Shown here one piece after another: positions 37,253-54,750 of a stretch of 64,000 bases of DNA (positions are counted from its first letter, which is position 1; the number at the start of each line of letters is the position of its first letter). The notes beneath the pieces are model-generated. The model was not told the origin of the DNA and did not search any database. It worked only from the letters and a program-made list of their open reading frames with translations. This DNA is from Anaeramoeba flamelloides (Eukaryota > Metamonada > Anaeramoebidae), in the NCBI GenBank assembly GCA_027625915.1, contig JANTQA010000070.1, positions 11,723,001 to 11,787,000 of the forward strand, read 5' to 3'. A program made the translations under genes and the position numbers.

Positions 37253-37845
37253 GGTATCTTAGACGTTTGTAGCATTTCTGGTCATGTCCTCGGCGATATT
37301 AAAAAAATAAAAGAAAATTTTTATTCCAAAGACAATTTTTAATTACAAAATATTAGTGAAAATCTTGATAAGAAATTTTTGAAATCCCAAAGAGATTTTC
37401 AAAATAAATATATTAATATCAAATTTTATAAGCAGGTTTCCTAATCAATCCCAATACAACCTTATTTAAATTTCCATGCCCACAAAAGCTCTTGGTTTAA
37501 AACCAACTCAACCCACCCTACCAGACATATGCTTTTACCACCCAACCTGTCAACGAATCCGAATATACCAAAAAGGTTCCAAAAACTGCTAAAAGAACCT
37601 TATTTAAACCACATATATATATATATATATATCTAACATTCTTCATACTTGATCCTCATACCAACTTTAACAATATCATTATGGATCAACCAAAAAAATA
37701 AATTTGTCTTTGGGATTTCAAAAATTACTTTTCAAAATTTTCACTAATATTTTGTAATTAAAAATTGTCTTTGGAATAAAAATTTTCGTCTATATTTTTA
37801 ATATCACCGAGGCCATCACCAGCAATGCTACAGACGCTTAAACTC
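37253..37845. mobile_element. 593-bp foldback element with about 155-bp arms
   Basis: The left arm 37253-37410 and the inverted right arm 37690-37845 share gtttgtagcat, cctcggcgatattaaaa and a long stretch around tttttattccaaagaca, attacaaaatattagtg and tttgaaatcccaaag, about 87 percent identical. The centre is unusually C-rich (ccaaccctaccag-like) and includes an AT dinucleotide run near 37610-37632. Confidence 0.8.
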
Positions 37846-39274
37846 CTATTCAAAATATTTAACAAAAACAAAAATCATTTTTTTGAAAAAAAATCTTATT
37901 TAATAAATTATATGGGAAATAGTAAATTATTACCAACCTAATTGAAATGTTAACAATTATTTATAATTTACAATACTTATAAAATAAATAAAAAAAATAA
38001 TTATTAATACTAATTAATTAATCGGTGCCTTATAAATTTTGGGATATGCACAACAAAACAATACATAAGTAAATTTGTTTAAATTCTATGAAAATTAATG
38101 ATTGATACAATGGTTAGAGACGATGAACAAATTGTATTTGGGTTATTGTATTTTGAACAACTAAATTTTAGCATAATACCAATCTTTAGATGGAAATTTT
38201 TACATCTAAAATAAACTGGTTGTGTCATTGGAAAAACAAAATTAAAACAAAAAACAAAAAAATGAAAAAATGATAAAAATATTTTGAAAAAATCAAAATT
38301 ATTTCCAAACTGAATGAAATGATATTTTTATAATTCTTTGAACTAGTTTAACTGTGTAGAAAATTTTGAATTTTAGTTTATATATGTGTCTTTTCACATA
38401 AAATGAGTAGAATATAATCCATAAGAATTTGTAATTTTTATTTTGTTAAATAATTACTATTGTATTGACGTTTGATAAAAATATGTTTTTAAATTTCCAA
38501 AAATTTTTGTTCAGAGTTCATAACTCTTGTTATTTTTTTATCCTCAAAGGCCAATTTAGTTCTTATTTGAAGAAGAGTATAATTAAACGTGATTTAAAAA
38601 AAAAATATGTGAACTTAGAGAAATGACTTTACTTTTTGAAAAAGAAGATTTTAAATTAATTAAATTTTCAATCATAAGTTCTGAATGCTTCTTTTATTTT
38701 TGTTTTTTTGGATCCAATTTCAATGAAAAAAACTTAAAAACATTTTTATTTTGAAGAAATCTCACTTTTAGTTATTTCCAAGAGTTTTTATGAAGAGACA
38801 GCAAATTGAACTAAAAAAATATCAAGAAATATATATCAAATATTGAATCCTTGTAAATCGAGAAAAATTGATAATTTAGTTTATTCACAAATATTTTACC
38901 AAAGTTCAAGAAATTTGAATGATTAAATAATAATTTTATTTCAAGTATTTATAATACATTGGTATTATTTCAATAAGTTATTTAACAATATCGATTATTT
39001 CTTTATAACTAGTATCTTGAATTAGGATATGTTTTATCTGTTTGAAAATCTTTAAAAAATTGATAAATAATAATAAAATTTATTGATATTTTTAATGAGG
39101 TTAATTATTAATAATTCACTTAATAATAAAGATTGGACTATTAATCCTTATTTATAAATGATCAAATTAAAAAGTATTTATTTAGATTATAAGTTGAATT
39201 TTCCAGGATTTAAAAAACTATTTTTGGAGAATTTTTAATTAGATAGTTTGGCTTTTTTTTCTCGGATTTTTTTT

Positions 39275-39967
39275 TCCTTCAAATAAAAGTTTACAAAAAA
39301 TTTTAAGAATTATTCTGAATTGAATCAAATTAAATATATTATCATTCTAAAATATAAATAACTCTTTAAAACACTAAAAAAACTTAACTGGATATTTAGA
39401 AATCATTAAAACAAAACAATGAGAATTACAATTTTATATTTTATAAATTGATGTACACTTTTATTTGAAATGAGAAATCTCTTTTTGTAAATTGTAAAGA
39501 AAAAAATTACAAAATCAATAAAAACTATTGAAAAAAGTGAATTGGGAAAAAGTTATTTATATTTTATTGATAAATTTTTACCATATAAATTTTTGTACTT
39601 TAAAGTCTTATTTCCTATATAAAAGCCCCAATTCATCTGGTTCTTTTGTGGGTATTTTTTTTTTCTTTATTTTCCTTTTTCTATATTTCAGACACCAATC
39701 CAATAATTTTTTTTCTTAATTCAAATATCTAGCTCATTCGAAATCAAACTTATCAATTTTTTCTATTTTTATAATGACAGATTATTTAGAAATTAGTTTC
39801 TTCTTATCTTTTTTTTCAATTTTTCAACTGTCCAATATCTATAAATAAAAAAATGAAAAATTAAAAAATGATGAATTAAATTGAGAATCACCAATATGCA
39901 ATTATCCAATCATTAATCAAATTCAATAGTATTGATGATTTGAGGAGTTTAACCTTTTGTTTGAATA
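39275..39967 (+). mobile_element. MITE-like element, copy 2 of the 29755-30445 family
   Basis: Same internal order and length as the first copy. The terminal repeats are more decayed (ttcaaataaaagtttac on the left, ttcaaacaaaaggttaa read inward from the right). Confidence 0.75.
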
Positions 39968-40076
39968 TGGGTTTGGTTTGTTATTAGTTAGTTATACAGA
40001 AAATTAAAACTTTTTATTGTAATTTATCAACAAAAATCTATTAATTACACAATTTCCTTAAATGTATAACTTTACA

Positions 40077-41012
40077 AGAATTCAAAATAAATAAGTAAAA
40101 TCATTGATTTGTCGAAATTCTTATAAATTTTGGAAAAAATAACACTGTTTTATTATTATTTAAAAGAATATAGTAAAAATTTTGGTTTTACTCAATTCTT
40201 TCAAATTAAAAAAAAGCTAACAAAAAGTGTATTCAAGTGTCGTCATGTATTGTAGAGTACGGTAAATTGCCTAGGTTTTTTCTAATTTTTGAAATGAATT
40301 GAAATTTTAATAAATTTTCAAATATCTTCTAATAATTGAAATTAACCGAACGATAGTGATAAAATTTTCTTGGAATTCAAAAGTATGGAGATGAATCAAA
40401 GATTATAGTCATCTATTGTAACTTCTGGTTAACATAACTGTGTTTTTTTTTTAAAAATTAAGAAATAAACTGCAAACTAAATAAAATTTCAGGTTTATTT
40501 GTTAAATTAAAAAAAACCTAAAGGAAAATAGGGGAAAAAATTCATCCTTATAAAAGAAAAAAAAAAATAAAAGATCGTTTTTCATTTGATCTCTAATTCT
40601 CTGGATATCAATATCTCTTTATTAAAACAAATTCGGTAGTGATATAAATATTTTCAAAATAAAAGGAAAAAATCACCAACCCACTCTACCATGGTGTATA
40701 ATAATATTATGTTGAAATTTAGTTTTTAATTTTTTTTTCTATTTTATTCTTAATTATTGTCTTACTTTTCCTTTTCTATTTCTTATCTTTGTTTTGAAAA
40801 TAATTTTTTTTTCTTTTTATTTTTTAAAGAAAAGATATACAATGAATTATAATCTTAATTATATTCCAATTAGAATTTTAAAGTCTCTAAATAAAATTAG
40901 GAGTTTCGGAAAGTACTGTTGAGTGCTGTAGAATATCTATATTTTACAGAACTCAAAAGTATAGAGTAAAATCAAAGAGTTAACTCAATTATTTTAAATT
41001 CTAGAAAATCTA
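40077..41012. repeat. Cluster of three to four hairpin-family copies
   Basis: Near-palindromes at 40077-40144, 40153-40220 and 40939-41012, plus a half copy at 40367-40435, share the core attcaaaag/aata + gagtaaaat ... actcaattctttt. A gtagagtacggtaaattgcc phrase at about 40252 matches the start phrase of the elements at 6333 and 32503. Confidence 0.65.
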
Positions 41013-41154
41013 ACTAAGGTTTTTTTTTGAGTTTTCTGAATAGGAAAATTTTTGGAATTTTCTTTTTATATCTAAAATGAAAAAAAAATCTAATGGTAAA
41101 CAGGTTTTAATTGTGTTGAACCACTTCTATCAATAATTAAAATAATAATAAAAA

Positions 41155-41767
<613 letters not shown>

Positions 41768-42077
41768 CGCTCATTAAAATTACAACTAGATGCCCCTTTG
41801 ACTGAGAAATAGTTTACAAAAATATTAAATTAATGTAAAATTAGATTCAGGGCTAGTATATTTTTAATATTAAAATTATTTTAAAAAAGGTGTTACAAAA
41901 AAGTTTTGAATACAGATGATAAAAATATTTATATTTTTCTTTATTGATATTCTCCAAATACTTTTGGAAACATTTTTGTCTGAAATATTTTAAATATATT
42001 CTAATTATTATTTCAAAAATATAAAAATAATAAATTAAATAAAAGTATATATTTATGCGATACTTACAGGAAAATAT

Positions 42078-46208
<4,131 letters not shown>

Positions 46209-48881
46209 TTTGAGAAATTTCTATTTTTATTTGACAAGTCTTTTCTTGTTTTTGTTTTGAAACAAACAGCATACTCTATTTTAATCTCTTTCAAAAAGAA
46301 ATGAATCATTTTTGTTTTATTTTTTGGAAAACAATTCTGAATCAAAGTTTTCAAAAATGTTGCTTGTATCGATAAAAAGAGAAAGTTAAACAGTTGATAA
46401 ACTTTAAAAACCTTTATTTACACTTTTTTTAGGATGATTCTCTGAGATGGTAATAAATTCCCAAGATCTTCCTTAGTGTTGTGTTTTGTTTATCAACAAA
46501 TCTATTTCTTTTTTTATAAAAAGAGATATTTTCGAGTATTTATGAACAAAATTGTAAAAAGAATACCCTTACAATGGTGGAGCCGAATTGAGTCACTCAA
46601 TAAAATCCTATCGTTTTAAATCTCAATTTTCCTTCCAAATCAGAAATATTCAATAATTTTTTTTTTTAAGGTAGTAGTGCTAGTTCACATTAAACCCAGA
46701 GAACTTTCCAGACTACAAAAAAAAAAATATTAATAGACGATTGTTTGCTAAAAAAAAATGAAATTGGAAGAGCTGTAAATTTTCTCATTTATTTTTTATT
46801 CGCCAATCTTTTATTTGGAATTGTAATAATTAATTTGTTTTTTTTTTTTATTTTCAACTAAATTATTTTCTCATTACAGTAAGAATTTCTAAATACTTGT
46901 TTTGAAATTCTAATAAAGAATCCTTAATTTTAGTGATCAACGTTTAATAATGAGATAAAAAAAAGAATCTTTATTTTGAAAAAAATCAAAGATATCATTC
47001 TTTTTGTTTTTTATAATTTAATTTATCCGATTTTAATTCTTTAATCCAGATTATTCTATTTTTTCCTATATTATAAACACGGGCAAAGAAAAGTGTTTAT
47101 ATCTTTAAATAGATTCGAAATTTGTGAAAATTTAACAATAATTGCAAAATATTGATTTTATTTTTTTTACAGAAAATATCAGAAAATTGTCGAAATAATT
47201 TTAAAAATTTCTAATTTTGAAATAGAAATAGATCCTACCTATTTTAAAGATTGTTTTTCGAATTTTTTTTTTTTACAAATTTTAAAATAAAAAGAAAAAT
47301 TACCACTATTTTGGTTACTTCTTAGAAAAAATCAACCGATTCTATCTGTTAATTCATATATACAAAAACGAAAAATAAAAAAAAAAAAGTAAATTATTTT
47401 TATATTTCTACAGATTGAAAAATGACAAATATAAAAAACTCAAAAATTTTGTCAATTTGGTAAATTAAAAATAAATAGATTTTTTCATACCAAGATTTTA
47501 TAGAAAAGGGTAATAAAGTTGGTTTTACTCAATAAATTTAAATCCAATAAAGATGAGGAGATTATTTTTTTTTTTTGTTTTTTCATTAGAACTCTTTTTC
47601 AGTCTAACTTACACAGTTTAATTGGAGAAATGGAAAATATTTTATGAGTTTAATTCATTATTCTTCTGAAAAATATTTTCAATTTTTAGATCAAAATGAT
47701 TTTTTCTCATTTTAAATAATTTTTTTTTTTTTTGTTTTTTAATTTTTATATTTTAGCTTTTTACTTTTTGTATATTTTTTTAAAAAGTAAATTTCATAAA
47801 AAAAAAAAAAAAAAGGTTCGAAATATCAAATTAAAATTTTGAAAATTGAGGCTTTGTAAAACCCATTCCTAAAATTTATATGTACCAAAAATCAAAAATT
47901 GGAAAAAAAAAAACAATTTATTATATTTTTTCTATCCTAATATAAAACCACATTTTGTTACACATAGTATCAATATTTTTATAAGTAATTATTCCCACCC
48001 AAATAAAAGAAAAAAATATAAAACGAAAAAAAAATCGGTTTGCCCAAAAAATGAAACAGACGGAAACAAAAAAATTATTGGTAAATTTGTTGAAATGTCA
48101 CAAAAAATTATTGATCCATCAAAAGATAAGATATCATCAACCAATTACATGCAGATTATTCTCTTATCAAACTCAACACTAACCTTCTACCAATACCATC
48201 CAAAAAAAAAATACAGATCAAAGAAATATATCGCGCAACTGCAAAAAGGAAATGAAAACCTTAAAAAAATAGAAAAAAAATAAAATAGTTTATAAAAATC
48301 AAAATTAATTCCAAATTGAATATCAAGTGTGGTATTGTTATTCTTTCAACTGTTTAAACTGTGTCCTAATTTTTGGGATTTTGTTTATTTTCTTATAAAA
48401 TGTGCACATTTAATATTAAAAAACCTTATTGTCATTAATTTTCATTTCCTAAGAAATTGAGAAATTTTGCACTCGACGTTACAATGAAAAGGGTCCAAAA
48501 ATTTTTTTAACATTTTTTTTTTTTTTGAAAATTTATAGTTTATTCAGGTATTTCTTTGATGGAATCTCAACCCTAATCTGAAGTTTATTATTTCACTTCT
48601 TTCTGAACAACCATAGTTTAGTTGATTCTTAAAAAAAAAAAAAAAGTGAATTTTTCAGTTTTGGCTTCTCCCCTTTGAGTGAAATGGAGTTTATTTTATA
48701 ATGTTAATTTGTATAATTTTTGAAAAAAATTAAAAAACAAAACAAAAAAAAAAAAAAAAAAAAGCATAATCTCGTTATTTTACAATAATGAGAATAATAC
48801 TAATTATTTATAGTTTTTCAAAAAAAATAATAGGCTGGAAATAAAAAGAAAAGCAAAAGCTAAAAAAAAAAACCAATTAAA
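46209..48881. other. Intergenic region between the solenoid and PH-PX-ankyrin genes
   Basis: It holds a T-rich dispersed repeat relative (about 47640-47880), a copy of the 29250-type repeat (47890-48390) and an end fragment of the 5093-type MITE (48530-48690). The first 1.4 kb shows only AT-rich sequence. Confidence 0.65.
47890..48390 (+). repeat. Dispersed repeat, copy 2 of the 29250 family
   Basis: Aligned blocks are the same as in 29250-29754. A frame from 48095 (ATG in atgtcacaaaaa) stays open for 62 codons ending YIAQLQKGNENLKKIEKK, but the homologous frame at 29.4 kb is broken, so it is treated as repeat rather than gene. Confidence 0.6.
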
Positions 48882-51800
48882 TTAATTTAAAAATTTTGGA
48901 ATCTCAAAAAAGTTTTCAAAATCTTCTGTGTGATAAGCGTTTATTTCATGGCTGGATAAAAACAAGTGATTGAAATCAAACCCTTTGTCTATATGTGTAT
49001 AAAAGCCAAATTTTTGACTAAAAACCACTAATTGTATATCGTTCAGTGTATCTACCCCGAATTTTTTAGCTGTTGCGACTTTCAAGTCATTTATTGAAGT
49101 GATTGCTCTAGAAGTGAATTTGGTAGACTTTTGTAAAAAGGATTTTTTATTGTAATTTTTTGGGAAATAATTGACCTTAATAAAATGTATTGGATTATTT
49201 TGGAGAGAATTCTCTTTTTGGAAAGATAATTTTTTTTTTTCCTCTGTAGCTAATTTCAAATTTTCCCAATCTTTTTTCAAAATTTTTTTAAATTTATTAT
49301 TGCTCACAAAATCGATGGGGGCCTTATTATCGTTGTCACCGAAAAAGGGATTGGCGCCTCTTTGCACTAAGTATCTGGTCAAATCGTTGTATTTGTGCTT
49401 ACAGCATATGTGTAGCGCCGTTTCGCCGTGGGAATCTCTGCTCACAAGGCTGGCCCCCATTTCAACGAGGAACCTTGCCAGCTTATGCTTCCGGTTGACG
49501 ATTGCCTGGTGTAAGACTGTTCTTTGGAATTTTCCATTCCTGGAATCAACGATGGTGTTGTTTTTCAATAGCAACAGGGCGATATCGATTGCCGGGCTTT
49601 GCATGCCCAATTTGGAAGTTAAAAATAAAGGGAAGATGTTATTACTATTGAGCACCATCGTGTTTATTTTGGCTTGCTTTAATAGGATCTTGATCAGGCT
49701 GAAATCTGAATTGATGACTGCGATGTGCAGCGCTGTATTGCCCTGCTTGTTTTGTACATTGATGTCGATCCCGTGTTTCAACAAAAAGTTAATTACAGGT
49801 ATTTTGCCCTTAGTGGTTGCCGTGTGTATCGGGTAATTCATCTTCTCCGTTGGCTTGGAGACCTCGATGTCTTGGCTGTCGACATTTGTTTCAAAATAAT
49901 TCACGATGTTAACGCTCCCCCTTTTGATTGCAGAATGGATGGCATTGAAGCCCAAGTTGTCATAGACATTAATTTGTATTCCGCTTTCGATTAATATCTT
50001 GACACACTCCACTGAATTTGCTTCAATGGCATAGAACAATGCGGTTCTGTTATAGGCATCTAAATGGTTTATTTTACATTTGCCCGTATCCATGAGAGTT
50101 TTGACGAGCTCGGGCCTGCCCGTTTGCGCGCACATGTGTAAGCTCGTTTTGCCTTCGTTGTTGATTGAATTAACCTCGCAGTTATTGTCTAATAGCAATC
50201 GCATGATTTGCAAGTTTTTCTTTTTGATCGCGACATTAAAGGCTGTCAGCAATTTGGAATCCTGCAATTCGTTACTAATGCCAACTTGCAATAAATATTC
50301 CACCATTTCCAAATTCTCGTTATTGCATGCAAAATGCAGCGCACTGTTTAAACTGAATTTTTCTTGTTGATCGATTGTTGCCGCATTATTTTCAACCAAG
50401 AATTTCATGATCCGCAGCTTGGAAAATTTTGCCGAATATAAAAAGGCCGAATTGCCCTGTGTTTGTTGATGCATATAATTCAAATTAATGGATTCAAATT
50501 GTGAAAACGTTTTTAAAGTTTCAATTTGCCCCAACTCGACAGCTAATAATAATGGCGAGATCTTTTTCGGGTTTAGTTTGTTGTACAAATCTGGGAAATA
50601 TTCCAAAATTAATTTGATAATGTCTTGCTTGCATCCCTTTTCAATGGCAAAATGTAAAATGTTATCGCCAGCTTTGGTTAATTTAACGCCCGCTTCTTTA
50701 TCTAAATCAAATGTCAATTTCATTAATTCCATATCTTCCATTTCAATTGCATTATATATGTTATCAATTTCGAAAAAATTCCTGACAGTTTTACTTTGGG
50801 AAATGTCGATGTTGGATAAAATCTCTTTGATAAATGCATCCATAAATAATATCTTTTGTTTAAATTGTGATTTTTTTTTCATCAAGTTATTTAAAAAATT
50901 ATTATTGTCCTTTTTATTTTTATTCTTGCCTTGCTTTTTATGATTGTGGCTTTTATTTTCTTTATTTTTTAAAAACTTGTTTTGGATGATGGGGAAAATT
51001 ACATTCGGAAACTTTTCATTTAATTCTTTAACGAATTTGATAAAGTCTTGAAATGTCTTTTGCAAATTCCAAATGGAATTTATGCATCGAATGTCAAAGC
51101 TATAGAACCCAGACTCAAGTTCGTTCATAAGGAAAATGATAGCATATGACCATGGGTATTTTGGCAAGACAGCATTTACTTGAATGATCTTTTGAATCTG
51201 TAGTCTTGACTTCATTAATCGAATCATTTGCACCCAATTTTCCTTTTCCAGTTCAGAATTTGGGAAAATATCAAGATGAGTCGTTGGATCTAAAATTCGG
51301 AAACTATATTGTTCCTTTTCTTGGGATATACTAATATTCACACTGGATGCATTAGAGAGATCTAAAGCACATAGCGGAAGTGATTTTTTTAAATCTCGGT
51401 TTTTAATTTTTTCTTCCAAATCTTGTGGTTTGTTCTTTTCCAATTTAAAATAATGCAAAAAATTTTGAGTCAATGCGAAATAGACAGGGGCCTTTTTAGA
51501 TAACACTCCACTTTTCGAATCCAAGGTACCGTTTTTAATTGGCTTGGAGGAAAATTTAAATCCAAAATGTGTGGTGGTAGCTGGCCTTCCACTGGACATT
51601 TCTAAATCGTTATTAGTATTAAACCAATATACTCCCAAATCTTGTTTAATCAAATCCAATACTCCCTATTAATTTTTTTTTTTTTTTTAATTTTGTTTTT
51701 TTTTTTTTTATAGTTTTTTGATTAGTTTTTTTATTTATTAATTTCGATTTTTTTTTTAATTTTGTTTTTTTATTTTATTTTTTTTTTTTTGATATATTAT

Positions 51801-52603
51801 TTATTTAGTTTTTTATTAAAAAGTCAATAAAAAAAAAAAAAAAAAAAATTAAATTTAAAAAATATTTGTATTATTTTTACTTTGTCAGGTGAATTTGAAA
51901 ATTGCTTCATTGATTGCAAATCTTTAATTAAGGTTAATGCCTCAGATTGATTATCTGAATTTATTTTGCCCTTTTTTTTAACGATCATTTGTTCAATTTC
52001 GTCTAAATCATCAGAAGTAAATTGCTTTCCTTTAAGGTGGTATAACTATTGTTTTATAAAAAGTTTAAAATCATAGAAAAACAAAAATAAATTGGATTAA
52101 AAAGTTTACTTTTCGATAGCTTTCAATATTATTTAGATTATATTTTTGAAAATAAAATGTATTTAAATTCGACTTACATTACAAATAAAAGGTACTGAAA
52201 AATTAAAAAATGAAGAAATTTCTTCTTCAACTACTGTTTGAATTTTGGATAGATGTTTATTAAATTTTGAACCTTTGTCCTCCATTTCAAGTTTGATAAT
52301 TTCTAAAATGCCAATGTTTTTTTGAATTTTTTCAATTTGTCCCTGAGTTTCCATAAAAAAGCCTCCCATTGTTAAATATTTGGTATTTGACTCTACAATA
52401 TAATCCATGATATTTCGATTAAATAATTGGAACTCTACTTTCTCTCTGCTAAATTGGTATTTTAATGGGAAGGAATAATTCATTTTCTTTTGATCATTTT
52501 TATTTTGATTACCATTTTCATCGATATTAACATTAATGGTTTCGTTATTACTGTTGTTTTCTTTTTCATTGTTGATAATGTTGTCATTGATAATGTTGTT
52601 GTT

Positions 52604-52635
<32 letters not shown>

Positions 52636-52861
52636 CTTTTTCATTGTTATTTTCACTCTCGTCGTTGGTGGTGGTGTTGTCATTATTATTGTTGTCTATG
52701 TTATTGTTGACAATGATCTGATTTTCATTATTATTAGTAGAATTCATACTTTCGTTTTTAGTTGTATTTTCTGAATTTTTTTCATCTTGACTAGAAAGAG
52801 TATTGTTTTCTTCTTTATTTTTTAAATGTTTCTTTTTTCTAAATCTTGAAAATCCTGACAT
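48882..52861 (-). CDS. PH-PX-ankyrin repeat protein with C-terminal ubiquitin-like region (three exons)
   Basis: Exons, minus strand: 52861-52178, 52045-51881, 51665-48882; every junction is phase 0, giving 1210 residues. Residues 1-125 are low complexity (Lys, Asn, Thr). Residues 130-300 are helical and might be a short BAR-like module, but this is weak. A PH domain covers about 318-435, ending NSELEKENWVQMI. A PX-like domain covers about 455-582: YSFDIRC, WNLQKTFQDFIKFVKELN and FPNVIFPII are the core, then a Lys/Asn insertion, then FKQKILFMDAFIKEIL. About 13 ankyrin repeats follow (587-1085), for example GNTALHIAVINSDFSLIKIL. The last 85 residues look like a ubiquitin-fold (RA/Ubl) domain. 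PH and PX suggest phosphoinositide membranes. No ArfGAP zinc finger is present, unlike ACAP-type proteins. The frame of exon 3 has no ATG before the PH domain, which supports the upstream exons. Confidence 0.83.
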
Positions 52862-54519
52862 TATTTTTTTTTTTGTTAAATTTTCTTTATTTTTTTGTAG
52901 AAACTATTTTTGAATTATAAAATGAATATTAATATAATAGGAATTGATTTATTTTTTTTATTAATAAAAAATGTTTTCAATATTAACTTGATATTGTTCT
53001 AAAAAATATAATAAATAAATAAGATTTTTTCGATTTTTTCGATTTTTTTCAATTTTTTACTAGCTGGCTGAATCTACTTTATATTGGCAAAGAAGAGTTC
53101 TAATGGAAAAAGATCAAGTGGTTACTTACTAATACTGTGACACTGAAACACAATGGTATGAGTAACTTGAAAATAAAAAAGAAAAAGCAAAGACAAAAAA
53201 TACCAAAGGGAAAAGAAAAAAAAAAGGGAGCAATTAAACAAAGAACTATCAAAATGAACGTAGACCTCAAGTGAACATTCATGATCAATTATCAAATTAA
53301 ATTAAATCAGACAAAAGTATTCTGGTTGTGAATTTTGGGTGTTCGTAATTAAAGATAGTATTTGTTTTTTTTTTTTTTGTCAATTGCTTCTTATAAACGC
53401 TTTTTTAAATTTATTTTTTTTTTTTTCTTTTTTACTTGGTTCTTTTTAATTTTTTGTTTTTGCTTTTCAAACATTAAAAAAAATGGGTCTGTCGTTATTA
53501 TGAAGAATAATGAAATCTATGGTTTTAGGCTTGTATTTCTTTAAAGGGGATTTAAGTAAAAGTACATATAGAATGTAGTTTACACTTCTTCAATAATGAT
53601 TAATGAGTTTTTTTCATTAATAATTTTCAAAGAAATAATTTAAATTTATTTACCATTATCATCAAATTTTTTTTATTTGGGGGTTGATAAAAAAAATAAT
53701 GTTTAGAATAAAAACAAAAAAAAAAAAATTAAAATGAAAAATATTCAAACTTTACTTCAATTTCAGAAGTAATTAATATAAATAAAAAAAATAATAATGT
53801 TTATTTTGAAATATAAACTAAAATTCAAAATTTTCCACACATTTAAAACGGCCCAAACAATCTCAATAATACAATTTCATTCAAATTGGAAATAATTTTC
53901 TGTTTTTTCAAATATGATAATCATTTTTTCATCTTTTAGTTTTTTGTTTCCATTCCATTTTTTGAATTACCTAACCTGTTTCATTTGATCCAAATATTTT
54001 TCTAAACGATTTATATTAGGTTAAAGTTGAGTTGTTCAAAATAAAAGAACTTAAATAAAAGTAGTTGTTGGTTATCTAGCCATTTGATCGATCAATATAT
54101 TCCTAATAAAATTTGAGCAAATTTACCAATGGATTTTTTTGTTTTGCTCTCTCTAAAGATTTTTTAACGCCGATAATTTGTATTGATAATTATTTATTTT
54201 TTTGTTGTGCGAGTATTGTAATTTATAAAAAAGTATTAACATTTTTGGTCATGAAAATGATAATTTTATTTATTATACATATTTTAATTATTTTTCTTCT
54301 CTTTTTTTTATTTGATAATTTTTCTTTAATTACTCCTTTCTCTAAATGAATAAAAGGTATTAACATTTCAATTAGTGAATGGTTCTAATTTGGTATTTCT
54401 TCGAGAATTGATTAAATAACAATTTTTTTTTTCAAAAATTGAATTTTGGTGTGTTAAAAATTTTGAATTCGAGTTTATTTTTACTTTATTCAAATAAAGC
54501 AATTTACATTAAAATAATA
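52862..54519. other. Spacer upstream of the PH-PX-ankyrin gene
   Basis: AT-rich. It contains a third LINE-type 3' end (53480-53610, closing tttacacttcttcaataat) and homopolymer tracts. No gene is supported. Confidence 0.6.
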
Positions 54520-54750
54520 ATGGTTTCGAGAAGTTTTGTGGGTAAGACTTTGGTGAATTTTTCCTCGAAATCTTTAAGAGAATTAATTTCGAAAATTCAT
54601 TTTTTTTTTATTGGATTAAAAGAGGTAAGTTGAAATTTCTGGTTCTATTTGAAAAAGAAAAGTATAAAAATAACTCAAAATTGTTCTAAATAACAGTATC
54701 ATTCATCTTGCCAAAAAGAAAGAAAAGTTACTGTAAATTCAACTAAGGGA
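54520..54750 (+). CDS. Possible two-exon start of an unrecognised gene
   Basis: ATG at 54520 opens 35 codons (MVSRSFVGKTLVNFSSK...) ending at a strong donor (gaggtaagt, exon end 54624). A second open segment, 54697-54750, lies between an acceptor (ataacag) and a donor (gtaagtac) and adds 18 codons (YHSSCQKERKVTVNSTKG), phase 0 throughout. No further exons could be found. The second donor lies in the terminal repeat of an element spanning about 54743-55962, so this may be a gene cut by insertion or a chance pattern. No family is recognised. Confidence 0.25.

Noticed and set aside
48095-48283. 62-codon frame with ATG inside a dispersed repeat
   Set aside because: The homologous copy at 29.4 kb is not open, and the product resembles no family.
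49171-50943. Several plus-strand frames of 90-220 codons
   Set aside because: They are antisense to the ankyrin repeats, whose minus-strand reading gives clear conserved motifs.
51659-51659. Treating the ankyrin gene as a single exon starting here
   Set aside because: The triplet is TTG, not ATG. An acceptor AG lies just upstream and two further exons join in phase to a proper ATG at 52861.
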